Below, in pieces: positions 50,553 through 59,980 of a DNA stretch of 64,000 bases. Every line of letters begins with the position of its first letter. Positions within the stretch are counted from its first letter, which is position 1. Under the pieces are notes generated by a model. That model did no database searches. It was not told the DNA's origin and saw only the letters and a program-made list of their open reading frames with translations. This DNA is from Mesorhizobium sp. YM1C-6-2 (GTDB lineage: Bacteria > Pseudomonadota > Alphaproteobacteria > Rhizobiales > Rhizobiaceae), in assembly GCF_003666685.1 (NCBI RefSeq), contig NZ_RCIZ01000001.1, positions 744,001-808,000 on the forward strand. Direction: 5' to 3'. A program made the translations under genes and the position numbers.

Positions 50553-51815
50553 ATGCCCGTGAACGCAGAACTTACCCTCACCACCACCGACGATGCCGCC
50601 GCGCAAAAGTCGGTCGCGGCCCTCGATTCGACGAAGGTCAGGCTGGAGCGCGTCTGCACGGCGCGCGAGGTGACGTCCAAGGTCGGGCCCCGCAGTTTCC
50701 TGCACGCCGGTCCGCCGATCCGACTGGACCAGATTCCCGGACCCATGCGCGGCGCCATCATCGGCGGGCTGCTGTTCGAGGGTGAGGCGAAGGACGTCGC
50801 CGAGGCGGAAGCCATCATCGACGGCGGCGACATCGAGATATCACCGTGCCACGACGCCGGCGGGCTTGGCGCGATGGCGGGGATCATCACGCCGAACATG
50901 CCGGTCGCCGTCGCGCGTTCCGACCGGCACACCACTTTCGCGCCGCTGAATGAGGGCACCGATGGGGCGGTGCGCTACGGCTCCTATGACGACAAGACGC
51001 TGGCGCGGTTGCGCTGGATGTCGACCGACATGGTGGCTGTCCTCGACGAGGCGGTGCAGGGCGGGGAGCCGATCGACCTGGTCGACCTGATCGCCGAAGG
51101 TCTGCGCCGCGGCGACGAATGCCACAACCGGCTGATCGCCACGACCGCAAATCTGATCGTCCGCTTCGCGCCCTCCTTCATCCGGTCGAAGCGCAGCGAC
51201 GCGGCGGAGAAGGTCGCGGCCTTCATGGCCGGCAACGGTCATTTCGCGCTGCCTTTCGCGATCTCGATGGCGAAGGCGCTGACGCTGGCCGCAGCCGACG
51301 TTTCGGGCAGCCCGGTCGTTACCGCCATGTCGGCCAACGGCCGCGAGTTCGGCATCCGCGTCAGCGGCACCGGCGACCGCTGGTTCGTGGCGCCGTCGCC
51401 GATCGGCGAGCCGAAGCTCGTGCCCGGCGCCCGCATCGAGGACATCACGCCGACCATGGGCGATTCGATGATTTCTGAGACGGCCGGCTTCGGCGCTTTC
51501 GCGATGACCGCGGCGCCGGCGATCATGTCCTTCGTCGGCGGCACGGCCGAGCAGGCGAAGGGTTTTGTCGACGAGATGCGTAGTATCTGCGCCGGCACCA
51601 GTTCGCGTTTCCTGATCCCGGTCGAGGAGCATCGCGGCGCGCCTGTCGGCATCGACGTGCACAAGGTGCGCGAGACCGGCATCGCACCGGTGATCAACAA
51701 CGGCATGGCGCACCGCCTGCCGGGCCATGGCCGCATCGGCGCCGGCATCACACGCGTGCCGATCGAGCCGTTCCTCGCAGCCAGCGAGGCGCTGTCGGCC
51801 GGAGCCCGCTCATAA
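50553..51815 (+). CDS. DUF1116 protein, AllG/YlbE-like
   Basis: A 420-residue member of DUF1116. In E. coli AllG (YlbE), together with AllF (FdrA) and AllH, forms oxamate carbamoyltransferase of allantoin breakdown. The length equals YlbE when the ATG at 50553 is used; an upstream GTG at 50496 would add 19 unrelated residues. Conserved-looking parts are GPMRGAIIGGLLFEGEA, ISPCHDAGGLGAMAGIITPNMPVAV and FALPFAISMAKA. No FdrA or DUF2877 gene is in the window, so this may be a stand-alone or rewired member. TAATG overlap couples it to the amidase. Confidence 0.78.
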   Translation: MPVNAELTLTTTDDAAAQKSVAALDSTKVRLERVCTAREVTSKVGPRSFLHAGPPIRLDQIPGPMRGAIIGGLLFEGEAKDVAEAEAIIDGGDIEISPCHDAGGLGAMAGIITPNMPVAVARSDRHTTFAPLNEGTDGAVRYGSYDDKTLARLRWMSTDMVAVLDEAVQGGEPIDLVDLIAEGLRRGDECHNRLIATTANLIVRFAPSFIRSKRSDAAEKVAAFMAGNGHFALPFAISMAKALTLAAADVSGSPVVTAMSANGREFGIRVSGTGDRWFVAPSPIGEPKLVPGARIEDITPTMGDSMISETAGFGAFAMTAAPAIMSFVGGTAEQAKGFVDEMRSICAGTSSRFLIPVEEHRGAPVGIDVHKVRETGIAPVINNGMAHRLPGHGRIGAGITRVPIEPFLAASEALSAGARS

Positions 51816-53383
51816 TGAGCACGAAGGCAGCCGACCGCGATCGCCTGCTGGCGCGCTGGGGCGTCGACGCCGATGGCATTGATGGGCTCGACGCGCTGCT
51901 CGACGGCACGCGCGCGACCTATGCTCGCGTCGAGGCACTGGCGGAAGAGCATGGCCCGGAAAGCCCCGCGACGCCTCCATGGGACGTTGAGAGGGTGGCC
52001 GGCGCGGATCCGCTCCATGCCTGGATGCACCGCACGCGCAGCCGCTCACAGAAGGCAGGGCAGGGTCTGCTCGGCGGCATGCGCCTGGCGGTCAAGGATT
52101 CCATCGCGGTCGCCGGCGTGCCGATGACCGCCGGCAGCGCGTTCCTGCGCGGGTTCACGCCGAAGCGCAGCGCCGTCGCCGTCGAGCGGGCGCTCGATGC
52201 CGGGGCGGAACTCGTCGGCACGGCGGTCTGCGAGGACCTCTGTTATTCCGGCTCGAGTTTCACGAGCGCGACGGGTCCGGTGCTCAACCCCTACGATCCC
52301 GAACGCTCGGCCGGCGGCTCGACCAGCGGCTGCGGCGCGCTGCTCGCCACCGACCAGGCGGATATTGCCATGGGCACGGATCTCGGCGGATCGGTGCGCA
52401 ACCCGGCGGCCTGGTGCGGCGTGACGGCGCTGAAGGCCACCTTCGGCGTCGTGCCCTATGCCGGGGCGATGCCGACAGAGTTCAGCATGGATCACCTCGG
52501 GCTGATGGCGCGCACGCCGCTCCAGCTGGCGAAGCTGCTGGACGCGATGGCAGGGCATAGCGCGGAGGACCCGCGCCAGGCAGGCGTCGGCGCCCTGAAA
52601 GGTTCGGCGGACGGGATCGAGGGCGACATCTCCGGCTTGCGCATAGGCATCGTGCGCGATGGCTTCGGCTGGCCCGACCGCTCCGATCCGCGCGTCGACG
52701 CCGTCGTGAGGGAAGCGGCTGCCGCCCTGGCGCGGCTGTGCGCCGGCGCGGAGGACATGTCGATCGACCTGCACCGGCATGCCCGCGACATCCATGTGCC
52801 GATCTCGTGCGAGGGCGGCCTTGCGACCGTGTTCGAGCAGAACATGCAGGGCAGCAACCATGCCGGTTCCTACGATCCCGACCTCGCGCGCGCCTTCGGC
52901 GAAGCGCTGGACACGGGCATCGAGAACCTGCCGCTGAACGGGAAGGTCTCGCTGATCGCCGGCACCATGCTCAGGCACGAGACGAAGGGTCGCGTCATGG
53001 CGCTGGCGCAGGAGTTGCGGAAAAAACTCCGCGCGCAGTACGACGCCGCGCTGGAGCGCTTCGACCTGCTCGTCATGCCGACCGTGCCGATGCTGCCGCA
53101 CCGGCTGCCGGCCGGCCCGCTCGCACCGGCGGCGCACCAGAAGCTCGCCTTCGAGATGCATGACAACAACTGCGCCACCAACCTCACCGGCCATCCCGCG
53201 CTCAGCGTGCCTTGCGGGATGATCGACGGGCTGCCGGTCGGCATGCTGCTGATCGGGCGCCACCTGGACGACCATAGTCTGATCAAGGTCGCGCACCGGT
53301 TCCAGAAGGAAGTCTTCACGCCGCCTCCGCCGCCCCGCTGGCAGGCGGAAAGCCACGACGCCAAACAGGGAGTTCTCGCATGA
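51815..53383 (+). CDS. Amidase-signature family hydrolase
   Basis: A 522-residue amidase. The Ser-Ser-Lys catalytic triad is visible: Lys in AVKDSIAVAG (about 94), cis-Ser in AGGSTSGCGA (about 170) and nucleophile Ser in TDLGGSVRNPAAWCG (about 194). It hydrolyses an amide or imide bond. The first 70 residues, including a long acidic helix, are longer than in minimal family members. Both ends overlap its neighbours (TAATG and ATGA), so it belongs firmly in this operon; a ring-opened amide from an N-heterocycle is a plausible substrate. Confidence 0.85.
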   Translation: MSTKAADRDRLLARWGVDADGIDGLDALLDGTRATYARVEALAEEHGPESPATPPWDVERVAGADPLHAWMHRTRSRSQKAGQGLLGGMRLAVKDSIAVAGVPMTAGSAFLRGFTPKRSAVAVERALDAGAELVGTAVCEDLCYSGSSFTSATGPVLNPYDPERSAGGSTSGCGALLATDQADIAMGTDLGGSVRNPAAWCGVTALKATFGVVPYAGAMPTEFSMDHLGLMARTPLQLAKLLDAMAGHSAEDPRQAGVGALKGSADGIEGDISGLRIGIVRDGFGWPDRSDPRVDAVVREAAAALARLCAGAEDMSIDLHRHARDIHVPISCEGGLATVFEQNMQGSNHAGSYDPDLARAFGEALDTGIENLPLNGKVSLIAGTMLRHETKGRVMALAQELRKKLRAQYDAALERFDLLVMPTVPMLPHRLPAGPLAPAAHQKLAFEMHDNNCATNLTGHPALSVPCGMIDGLPVGMLLIGRHLDDHSLIKVAHRFQKEVFTPPPPPRWQAESHDAKQGVLA

Positions 53384-53760
53384 CCGGCAGACGCAACATA
53401 CTCGGCGGCCCGCTCGATCCGTGCGGTTTCGAGCCGATGACCGGCTATACGCGAAACGGCTGCTGCGATGACGGCCCTGATGATCCCAACCCGCATACGG
53501 TCTGCGCGATCGTCACCAAGGAATTCATCGCCTTCCAGGACGGCATCGGCAACAACCTGTCGGTTGCCGAGCCCGACAAGCGTTTTCCCGGCCTGGTGCC
53601 CGGCAACCGCTGGTGCGTGCTGACGGCCAAATGGTACGAGGCCTACCAGAACGGTGTCGCCTGTCCGGTCGTGCTGTCGGCGACCAACAAGGCCGCGCTC
53701 GACATCATTCCCCTCGAGGTGCTGATGGAACACGCCGTGGACAGGCCGGCCAAGGCCTGA
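53380..53760 (+). CDS. DUF2237 family protein
   Basis: A 126-residue protein of the DUF2237 family with NILGGPLDPCGFEPMTGYTRNGCC at the start, VCAIVTKEFIAFQDGIGNNLS and FPGLVPGNRWCVLTAKWYEA in the middle and ATNKAALDIIPLEVL near the end, all typical. Cys, Asp and Trp residues are spread through it, but no function is established for the family. The ATGA overlap with the amidase suggests they work together. Confidence 0.82.
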   Translation: MTGRRNILGGPLDPCGFEPMTGYTRNGCCDDGPDDPNPHTVCAIVTKEFIAFQDGIGNNLSVAEPDKRFPGLVPGNRWCVLTAKWYEAYQNGVACPVVLSATNKAALDIIPLEVLMEHAVDRPAKA

Positions 53761-53807
53761 CGCCGCCGGAACCATAGTCCGGACGCAGACTGTCGAGGGA
53801 GGAAGAC

Positions 53808-54566
53808 ATGTCCGTTGTGCTGCTCGAGAACCCCCGTCCGGGGGTGGCGGTGATCAGGTTGAACCGGCCGGAGGTCAGGAACGCGCTGACCACCGAGGTC
53901 AGGCGGCTGATCGAGAAGCATGTCAACGAGATCGCCGAGGACGACGCCGTCAAGGTGATCGTGCTTACCGGCAACGATGCGGTCTTCGCCGTCGGCGCCG
54001 ACCTTAGGGAACAGTCCGGCCGAGACGTGGTCGGCGCGATCAATACCTTCACCACCCATGCTCTCTGGCGCTCGCCAAAGCCGGTGATCGCCGCGGTCAA
54101 CGGCGACGCCTTCGGCGGCGGCTGCGAGCTTGTCCTGCAATGCGATTTCGTCATCGCCTCCGACCGCGCGCGTTTCGCCCAGCCTGAGGTCAATGTCGGC
54201 TTCGTGCCGGGCGGCGGCGCCACCCAGCGCCTGCCGCGGGTGATCGGACGGCAGAACGCCATGTACGCGCTGCTCACCGGCACGCCGATCCCGGCAGCCG
54301 ACGCGCTACGCATGGGGCTGGTCGCCGAGGTGGTCGAGGGGGATGCGCTTGTCCGCGCGCTCGACATCGCCGAGCAGATCGCCTCGCGGCCGCCGATCGC
54401 GGTCAGGCAGATCAAGGAGATTGTGCGCCTAGGTCTCGACGCGCCGGCGGATGTCGGACTCGCGCTTGAGCGGCGCGGCTGGCAGCTCATGTTCGGCACC
54501 AGGGACCTGCACGAAGGCATCAATTCCATTCTTGAGAACAGAGCGCCGACAGTCCGCGGCGAATAA
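53808..54566 (+). CDS. Enoyl-CoA hydratase/isomerase family protein
   Basis: A 252-residue crotonase-fold enzyme. The oxyanion-hole segments are VFAVGADLREQ (about 60-70) and GDAFGGGCELVLQCDFVIASDRARFAQPE (about 100-128), with a Glu in the general-acid/base area (ARFAQPEVN). It acts on a CoA thioester: hydration, isomerisation or hydrolysis. Among amidohydrolases and a hydroxylase it may process the carbon skeleton left after ring opening. GGGAGGAAG precedes the ATG. Confidence 0.85.
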   Translation: MSVVLLENPRPGVAVIRLNRPEVRNALTTEVRRLIEKHVNEIAEDDAVKVIVLTGNDAVFAVGADLREQSGRDVVGAINTFTTHALWRSPKPVIAAVNGDAFGGGCELVLQCDFVIASDRARFAQPEVNVGFVPGGGATQRLPRVIGRQNAMYALLTGTPIPAADALRMGLVAEVVEGDALVRALDIAEQIASRPPIAVRQIKEIVRLGLDAPADVGLALERRGWQLMFGTRDLHEGINSILENRAPTVRGE

Positions 54567-54603
54567 CGCCGCGCGGGCCTCGCATCGATCGGAGGAAGAC
54601 ACC

Positions 54604-55338
54604 ATGGCTCTCAAGCGCACGCTGCTCGGCATGCTCACACCGTCGTCCAATACCGTGCTGGAGCCCTATATGGGCGCCATCCTGCACGGGCTCCTGCCGG
54701 AGGTGACGGTCCATTTCCAGCGCTTCACCGTCCGGGAGATATCGCTCGGCGACAAGGCGATGGCGCAGTTCAAGAACGAGCCGCTGATCGAGGCGGCCAA
54801 GACCCTCAGCGACGCCCGCATGGACGTGATCGCCTGGGCAGGCACGGCCGCCGGCTGGCGCGGCTTCGACGTCGACCGGGAACTCTGCGCCGAGATCACC
54901 GAGGCCACCGGCGCGCCGTCGACGACCAGCGTGCTCGCCCTGAACGAGATCCTCGACCGCACGAATGTGACGCGCCTCGGCCTGATCACGCCCTATCTCG
55001 ACGAGGTGCAGAAGCAGATCGTCGCCAACTACGCGGCCGCCGGCCACCCCGTCACGACCGAACGCCATCTCGGCGACAAGGGCAACTTCTCCTTCTCGGA
55101 ATATGACGAGCCGACCATCGCCGAGATGATCCGCGACGTCGCCAGGGACAAGCCGGAAGCCATCATCGTGCTCTGCACCAACTTCCGTGGCGCGCCTTTG
55201 GTCGAGGAACTCGAGAAGGAGATCGGCATCCCGATCTACGATTCCGTCAGCGCGACCGTCTGGAAGGCCCTGTCGATGACCGGCCACGACCCGGCCAGGA
55301 TCACCGGTTGGGGCAGGCTGTTCCAGGAATTGCGCTGA
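54604..55338 (+). CDS. Asp/Glu racemase-fold protein resembling arylmalonate decarboxylase or maleate isomerase
   Basis: A 244-residue two-domain racemase-fold protein. Racemases and maleate isomerases use two Cys residues; here the first position is Gly80 (AWAGTAAGWRG) and only the second, Cys191 (VLCTNFRG), remains. Arylmalonate decarboxylase has the same pattern (Gly74 and Cys188) and nearly the same length. A decarboxylase or another one-Cys reaction on a malonate-like acid is therefore more likely than racemisation. GLITPYLDEVQ and DSVSATVWKAL match the maleate isomerase/AMDase group. GGAGGAAG lies before the ATG. Confidence 0.75.
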   Translation: MALKRTLLGMLTPSSNTVLEPYMGAILHGLLPEVTVHFQRFTVREISLGDKAMAQFKNEPLIEAAKTLSDARMDVIAWAGTAAGWRGFDVDRELCAEITEATGAPSTTSVLALNEILDRTNVTRLGLITPYLDEVQKQIVANYAAAGHPVTTERHLGDKGNFSFSEYDEPTIAEMIRDVARDKPEAIIVLCTNFRGAPLVEELEKEIGIPIYDSVSATVWKALSMTGHDPARITGWGRLFQELR

Positions 55339-55407
55339 CATATCGGATAGGCAGGTCCGCCCGTGCTGCTGACGGCTGCGGGCGGGATTGAGAATAGAGG
55401 GTACGGA

Positions 55408-56790
55408 ATGACACGCCAGAAGATGATCCTTGCCGCGGATGCGCTGCTGACCATGGACGCCGACAACCGCGTCCTGCGCAATGGCGCTGTGTTGGTCGAG
55501 GACGGTGTCATCGCCGCGGTGGGCACGGCGGCCGAACTCGGCGCCGCCAATCCCGGCGTCGAGACGAAGGCGCTGCGCAACGCCGTGCTGCTGCCGGGGC
55601 TGGTCAACACGCATGTGCATTCCGGCTTCCTGCGCGGGACGGCCGAACACCTGCCCGTGTGGGACTGGCTGACGCAGCACATCAACCCGATGCACCGCGT
55701 ATTGCAGCCACACGAGGCGGAAGCCGCGTCTTGGCTGTGCTACGCCGAGTCGCTGCTCGGCGGCACGACCACTGTGGTCGACATGTGGCGCTACATGGAA
55801 GGCAGCGCCAAGGCGGCCGAAACGATCGGCAACCGCCTCGTCGCCGTGCCCTATGTCGGCGAGCATCCGGACTACAATTATTTCGACACGCTCGACATGA
55901 ACGAGGCGATGATCGAGGCGTGGCACCGCAAGGCCGACGGGCGCATCAACGTCTGGGTCGGGCTGGAGCATCCCTTCTATTCGGACGACGCCGGTTATCG
56001 TCGTGCGATCGAAATGGCCAAGCGCCACCGGACCGGCTTCCACACGCATTGCAGCGAGGCCCGCGTGGAGGTCGACGGTTTCATCAAGCGCTACGGCAAG
56101 CGGCCGATGTTCGTTTTCGACGACATCGGCTTCTTCGATACGCCGCTCACCATGATCGCGCACGCCGTCTGGCTCGATCCCGAGGAGATCGCGTTGATCG
56201 CCGGCAAGCGCGCATCGGTCGCCCACAATCCCGTCTCCAACATGAAGCTCGCCAGTGGCATCGCCAATGTCCGCGAGATGCTCGACGCGGGCGTCCCGGT
56301 CGGCGTCGGCACCGACGGCGAGAAGGAGAACAACAATTTCGACATGTTCGAGGAGATGAAGGTCGCCTCCCTGCTCGGCAAGCTGCGCTACGACACGGTG
56401 CAGCCGCTCGACAGTTGGGAAGTGCTGCGCATGGGCACGATCACCGGCGCGAAGGCCATCGGCCTCGATCACGAGATCGGTTCGATCGAGCCGGGCAAGC
56501 GCGCCGACATCATCGCGGTGCGCACCGACACGCCGCGCATGACGCCCTTCTTCGCCGAGGGGCCGTATTTCAATCTCCACCACAACATCGTCCACGCTGT
56601 GCGCGGAGGCGACGTCACGCTCACCATGGTCGACGGCAAGATCCTGGTCGAGGATGGCGAACTCAGGACGGCGGACATCCAGGCGATCATCGCCGAGGTG
56701 CACAAGGTGGCGCCCGGCCTCTTCGAGCGCCGCGCCGCCTTCCTGGCCGCAAACCAGGGCGACATGGTGCAGTGGACGACCAGCAACTGA
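55408..56790 (+). CDS. Amidohydrolase of the deaminase/chlorohydrolase (SsnA/TrzN) subgroup
   Basis: A 460-residue metal-dependent amidohydrolase. Metal ligands are His69 and His71 in NTHVHSG, a His in GFHTHCSEARVE, a His in MIAHAVWLDPEE and the Asp of VGVGTDGEKENNN; the last segment is usual in aminohydrolases that deaminate ring compounds. The C-terminal composite domain has GSIEPGKRADIIAV. ATG 55408 follows AGAGGG; the open frame upstream is non-coding. It probably removes an amino or related group from an N-heterocycle. In E. coli, SsnA similarly sits beside molybdenum hydroxylase genes. Confidence 0.82.
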   Translation: MTRQKMILAADALLTMDADNRVLRNGAVLVEDGVIAAVGTAAELGAANPGVETKALRNAVLLPGLVNTHVHSGFLRGTAEHLPVWDWLTQHINPMHRVLQPHEAEAASWLCYAESLLGGTTTVVDMWRYMEGSAKAAETIGNRLVAVPYVGEHPDYNYFDTLDMNEAMIEAWHRKADGRINVWVGLEHPFYSDDAGYRRAIEMAKRHRTGFHTHCSEARVEVDGFIKRYGKRPMFVFDDIGFFDTPLTMIAHAVWLDPEEIALIAGKRASVAHNPVSNMKLASGIANVREMLDAGVPVGVGTDGEKENNNFDMFEEMKVASLLGKLRYDTVQPLDSWEVLRMGTITGAKAIGLDHEIGSIEPGKRADIIAVRTDTPRMTPFFAEGPYFNLHHNIVHAVRGGDVTLTMVDGKILVEDGELRTADIQAIIAEVHKVAPGLFERRAAFLAANQGDMVQWTTSN

Positions 56791-56836
56791 GCGGCGCGGG
56801 CCGACGCCGGAGCGCGACAGGATCGAACAGGTCGAG

Positions 56837-59800
56837 ATGATGGAGGTTCTTCACCCGTCGACCCTTGAGGAGGCGCTGGCGCTCGCGGCGGGCGACGAAG
56901 ACACCTATTTCGTGGGCGGCGGCACGCTCGTCCAGCTCGACTGGGCGCGGGGTCTGCGGCTGACCGACCGCATCGTGTCGCTCGGCCGTATCGAAGGGTT
57001 GCGTGACATCGAGGCCAGGCCGGATCACATCCGCATCGGCGCGCTGACGACGCTGGCCACGCTCGAACGGCACGTGCTCGTGGCGGAGAAGCTGCCGATG
57101 CTGCACACGGCGATCAAGGGCATCGCCGCGCCTTCGGTTCGCGGCATGGGTACCATCGGCGGCAATGTCGGCGGCCGCCGCGGATGCCTCGTTCCGGTGC
57201 TGCTCGCGCTCGACGCGCAACTGGACGTGGCGCGGACCGGCTTTCGCCAGCGCGTGTCCCTGGTCGACTGGCTTGCCATGCCGCGCGACCCCGACTGCAT
57301 CATCGAAGCGGTTATTTTGCCGGCCTTGCCTGAGCCGGAGCGCTACGCCTACCGCAAGATAGGTCTTCGCGCCGCTTTCACGCCTGGCGTGATCGGCGTG
57401 GCGGGTCGGATATGGGTGTCGGAAGGGCGCGTAACAAACTGCCGCCTGGCCGTCGGTGGCGGCGTCGCCGCCATGCGGCTCTTCGAGGTCGAGGCGCTCC
57501 TGACCGGGGAAGTCCTGGACGCGGTAGACTGGCCGCAGGCCCACGACGCGCTGGTCGAGGCCATCAAGGGGCCGGAGGATGCGCACCGCAGCACCCGCTA
57601 CCGCCGCAAGGTGGCGGCAAATGCATTGGTGCATGGCCTCAGCGGCCGCTTTCCTGGACGGCAGGTGTCGCGTTCGCAGCCGGCCCACGCGCCGGCCGAC
57701 TGCCTTGCCGACGAGATCCGGCTTGGCCGTGCCGTCTCCGGCGAACGCTGGCATGTCCGTCCCGACGGTCCGGCCAAGATCGCCGGCCGGCTGACCTATC
57801 TCACCGACGTCCGCGAAGAAGGCATGCTGGTCGCCCGCATCCTGCGCGCGGGCGTTCCGCACGCCCGCATCATCGACATCGACACGTCCGAAGCGGAGGC
57901 GCTGCCGGGGGTCGCGGCGGTCGTCACGCACCGCGACATCAAAGGCAGCAACGGCTTCGGCATCGTCGTCCAGGATCAGCCCGCGATGTGCTCCGACAAG
58001 GTGCGCTACGTCGGCGATGCCGTTGCGGCGGTTGCGGCGGTCAACGCAGAGGTCGCGGCGCTGGCGTTGACCCGTATCAAGGTGTGCTACGAACCGCTGC
58101 CGGTGGTCACGGATGCAGAGCGGGCCCTCGATCCGGGCACCGAGGCTGTCCACAGTTCCGGCAACCTGCAGAGCGAGCTGCATTTCGAGCGGGGCGATGT
58201 CGCCGAAGCGTTCGCCGATGCGGCCCACGTGATCGAGGCCGAATACAATACGCCGCGGCAGATGCATGGTTTCATGGAGACGGAGGGCGGTTACGCCTTC
58301 GTCGACGATGCCGGAATGCTCAATGTCTGCGCCGGCGGCCAGCACGGCCGGCGCGATCAGATGCAGTTGTCACGCATCCTGGACCTCCCGCTCGAGAAGA
58401 TCCGGGTCGTCAGCAGCCCGACCGGCGGCGCCTTCGGCGGCAAGGACGAGCTGACCGTGCAGCCCGCCCTGGCGCTGCTCGCGCTGAAGACGGGCAAACA
58501 GGTGCGCATCCAACTCGAACGGGCCGAATCCGTGGCGGCCGGCACCAAGAGCAGCCCGATGCGGATCCGTATGCGCACGGCCTGCGACGCCAAGGGTCGG
58601 CTGGTGGCTCAGCAGGTCGATCTGCTTGCCGATGCGGGCGCCTATGCCTCGCTCAGCCCCGCCGTGGTGGAGACGGCGCTGGAGCACGCCTGCGGCCCCT
58701 ACGACGTTCCGAGCGTTCGCTCCCACGCCCGTCTCGCTTACACCAACAACGGCACCTGCGGCGCTCTGCGCGGCTTCGGTTGCAACCAGATGTCCTATGC
58801 GGTGGAGTGCCAGGTGGACCGGCTGGCGGCGGCCTGCGGTCTTGATCCGGTGGAATTCCGCGCCCGCAACCTGCGCAAGGCCGGCACCCGCGGCTATCTC
58901 GGCCAGGCCGTCGCTCCAACCGAGCGACTGAACGAGATGCTGGCTGCCGCAGCCGCCGATCCGATCTGGAAGAAGCCGCGCGGGATTTCGGCTGACGGCG
59001 CCGAATATATCGGTGTCGGCATGGGTATGAACTATCAGGGAAATGGGCTCGGCACCCTGCCGCCCGATCCGGGCGGCGGCGAACTCAGGCTGGCGCCCGA
59101 CGGCATGATCGAGGCGGCCTACGGCCTCGACGAGCTCGGCCAGGGCCTTCTGGCTGCGATCCGCAACACCGTCGCCGCCGAACTAGGCTGCGGCTATGCC
59201 GACATAAGGCCGCTGGCCGGCGATACGGCCAAGGCGCCGGAATCCGGCTCCACCACGGCGTCGCGCGGAACCTACGTCGTCTGGCGCGTCGCCAGGGAAG
59301 CTGCGCCGCGCTTGGCCGAAGAACTCGTGGCCGCCGCCGCCCGCCTTCTCGGCAGGGCTCCGGACTCGCTGGTCGTCGTGCCGGGGGGGGTGGCCGAACG
59401 CGCCTCCAACAGCGGCGAATTGCTGATCAGCTTCGGTGATCTCGCGAAGGCGCTCGCCCCGCACGAACTGCCTCGCGCCGAGACGAAGTTCGACTTTCCC
59501 ACCTCCGATTATTTCCAGGGCAATGCGCGACTGATCTTTGCCTTTGGCGCGACGCTGGCGCGCGTGGCGGTCGACCGCGTCACTGGGCAGGTGCGCGTGC
59601 TCGATGTCTCCCAGCATACGGCAGCCGGGCCGGTTCTCGACCATGCGGCCTATCTCGGCCAGATCGAGGGGGCCAGCGTGCAGGGCGTGGGATTCACAAC
59701 GATGGAGGACGCGGTCCTCCTCGAGGGGGAATACCTCACCTGGAACCTCGACACCTACATGATCCCGAGCATCCGCGATGCGCCTCAGTCGATGGCGGTG

Positions 59801-59980
59801 TTCGCGCTCGAAGGGCTGGAGGCCGATGACGCGTTCGGCCCGCGGGGCGTCGGCGAACTGGGTATCGGCGCCGTCACGCCGGCGATCGCCAATGCGGTGG
59901 CGGACGCGATCGGCTTCTGGCCCGAGCGGGCGCCGATCGAGCCGGAACGGATACTCGATGCGCTGGAGAGGGCGTCATGA
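56837..59980 (+). CDS. Molybdenum hydroxylase with fused FAD and Mo domains (xanthine dehydrogenase family)
   Basis: A 1047-residue fusion. Residues 1-290 are the FAD domain (FVGGGTLVQLDW and APSVRGMGTIGGNVGG). Residues 330-1047 are the molybdopterin domain with GGAFGGKDELTVQPALALLAL, the GALRGFGCNQMSYAVE segment and the catalytic Glu in RGVGELGIG (about 1007). Such enzymes hydroxylate N-heterocycles at a carbon next to nitrogen, using water. The iron-sulfur subunit is separate and encoded next. FAD fused directly to Mo, with iron-sulfur apart, is an uncommon order. The start at 56837 lacks a strong ribosome site. Confidence 0.88.
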   Translation: MMEVLHPSTLEEALALAAGDEDTYFVGGGTLVQLDWARGLRLTDRIVSLGRIEGLRDIEARPDHIRIGALTTLATLERHVLVAEKLPMLHTAIKGIAAPSVRGMGTIGGNVGGRRGCLVPVLLALDAQLDVARTGFRQRVSLVDWLAMPRDPDCIIEAVILPALPEPERYAYRKIGLRAAFTPGVIGVAGRIWVSEGRVTNCRLAVGGGVAAMRLFEVEALLTGEVLDAVDWPQAHDALVEAIKGPEDAHRSTRYRRKVAANALVHGLSGRFPGRQVSRSQPAHAPADCLADEIRLGRAVSGERWHVRPDGPAKIAGRLTYLTDVREEGMLVARILRAGVPHARIIDIDTSEAEALPGVAAVVTHRDIKGSNGFGIVVQDQPAMCSDKVRYVGDAVAAVAAVNAEVAALALTRIKVCYEPLPVVTDAERALDPGTEAVHSSGNLQSELHFERGDVAEAFADAAHVIEAEYNTPRQMHGFMETEGGYAFVDDAGMLNVCAGGQHGRRDQMQLSRILDLPLEKIRVVSSPTGGAFGGKDELTVQPALALLALKTGKQVRIQLERAESVAAGTKSSPMRIRMRTACDAKGRLVAQQVDLLADAGAYASLSPAVVETALEHACGPYDVPSVRSHARLAYTNNGTCGALRGFGCNQMSYAVECQVDRLAAACGLDPVEFRARNLRKAGTRGYLGQAVAPTERLNEMLAAAAADPIWKKPRGISADGAEYIGVGMGMNYQGNGLGTLPPDPGGGELRLAPDGMIEAAYGLDELGQGLLAAIRNTVAAELGCGYADIRPLAGDTAKAPESGSTTASRGTYVVWRVAREAAPRLAEELVAAAARLLGRAPDSLVVVPGGVAERASNSGELLISFGDLAKALAPHELPRAETKFDFPTSDYFQGNARLIFAFGATLARVAVDRVTGQVRVLDVSQHTAAGPVLDHAAYLGQIEGASVQGVGFTTMEDAVLLEGEYLTWNLDTYMIPSIRDAPQSMAVFALEGLEADDAFGPRGVGELGIGAVTPAIANAVADAIGFWPERAPIEPERILDALERAS

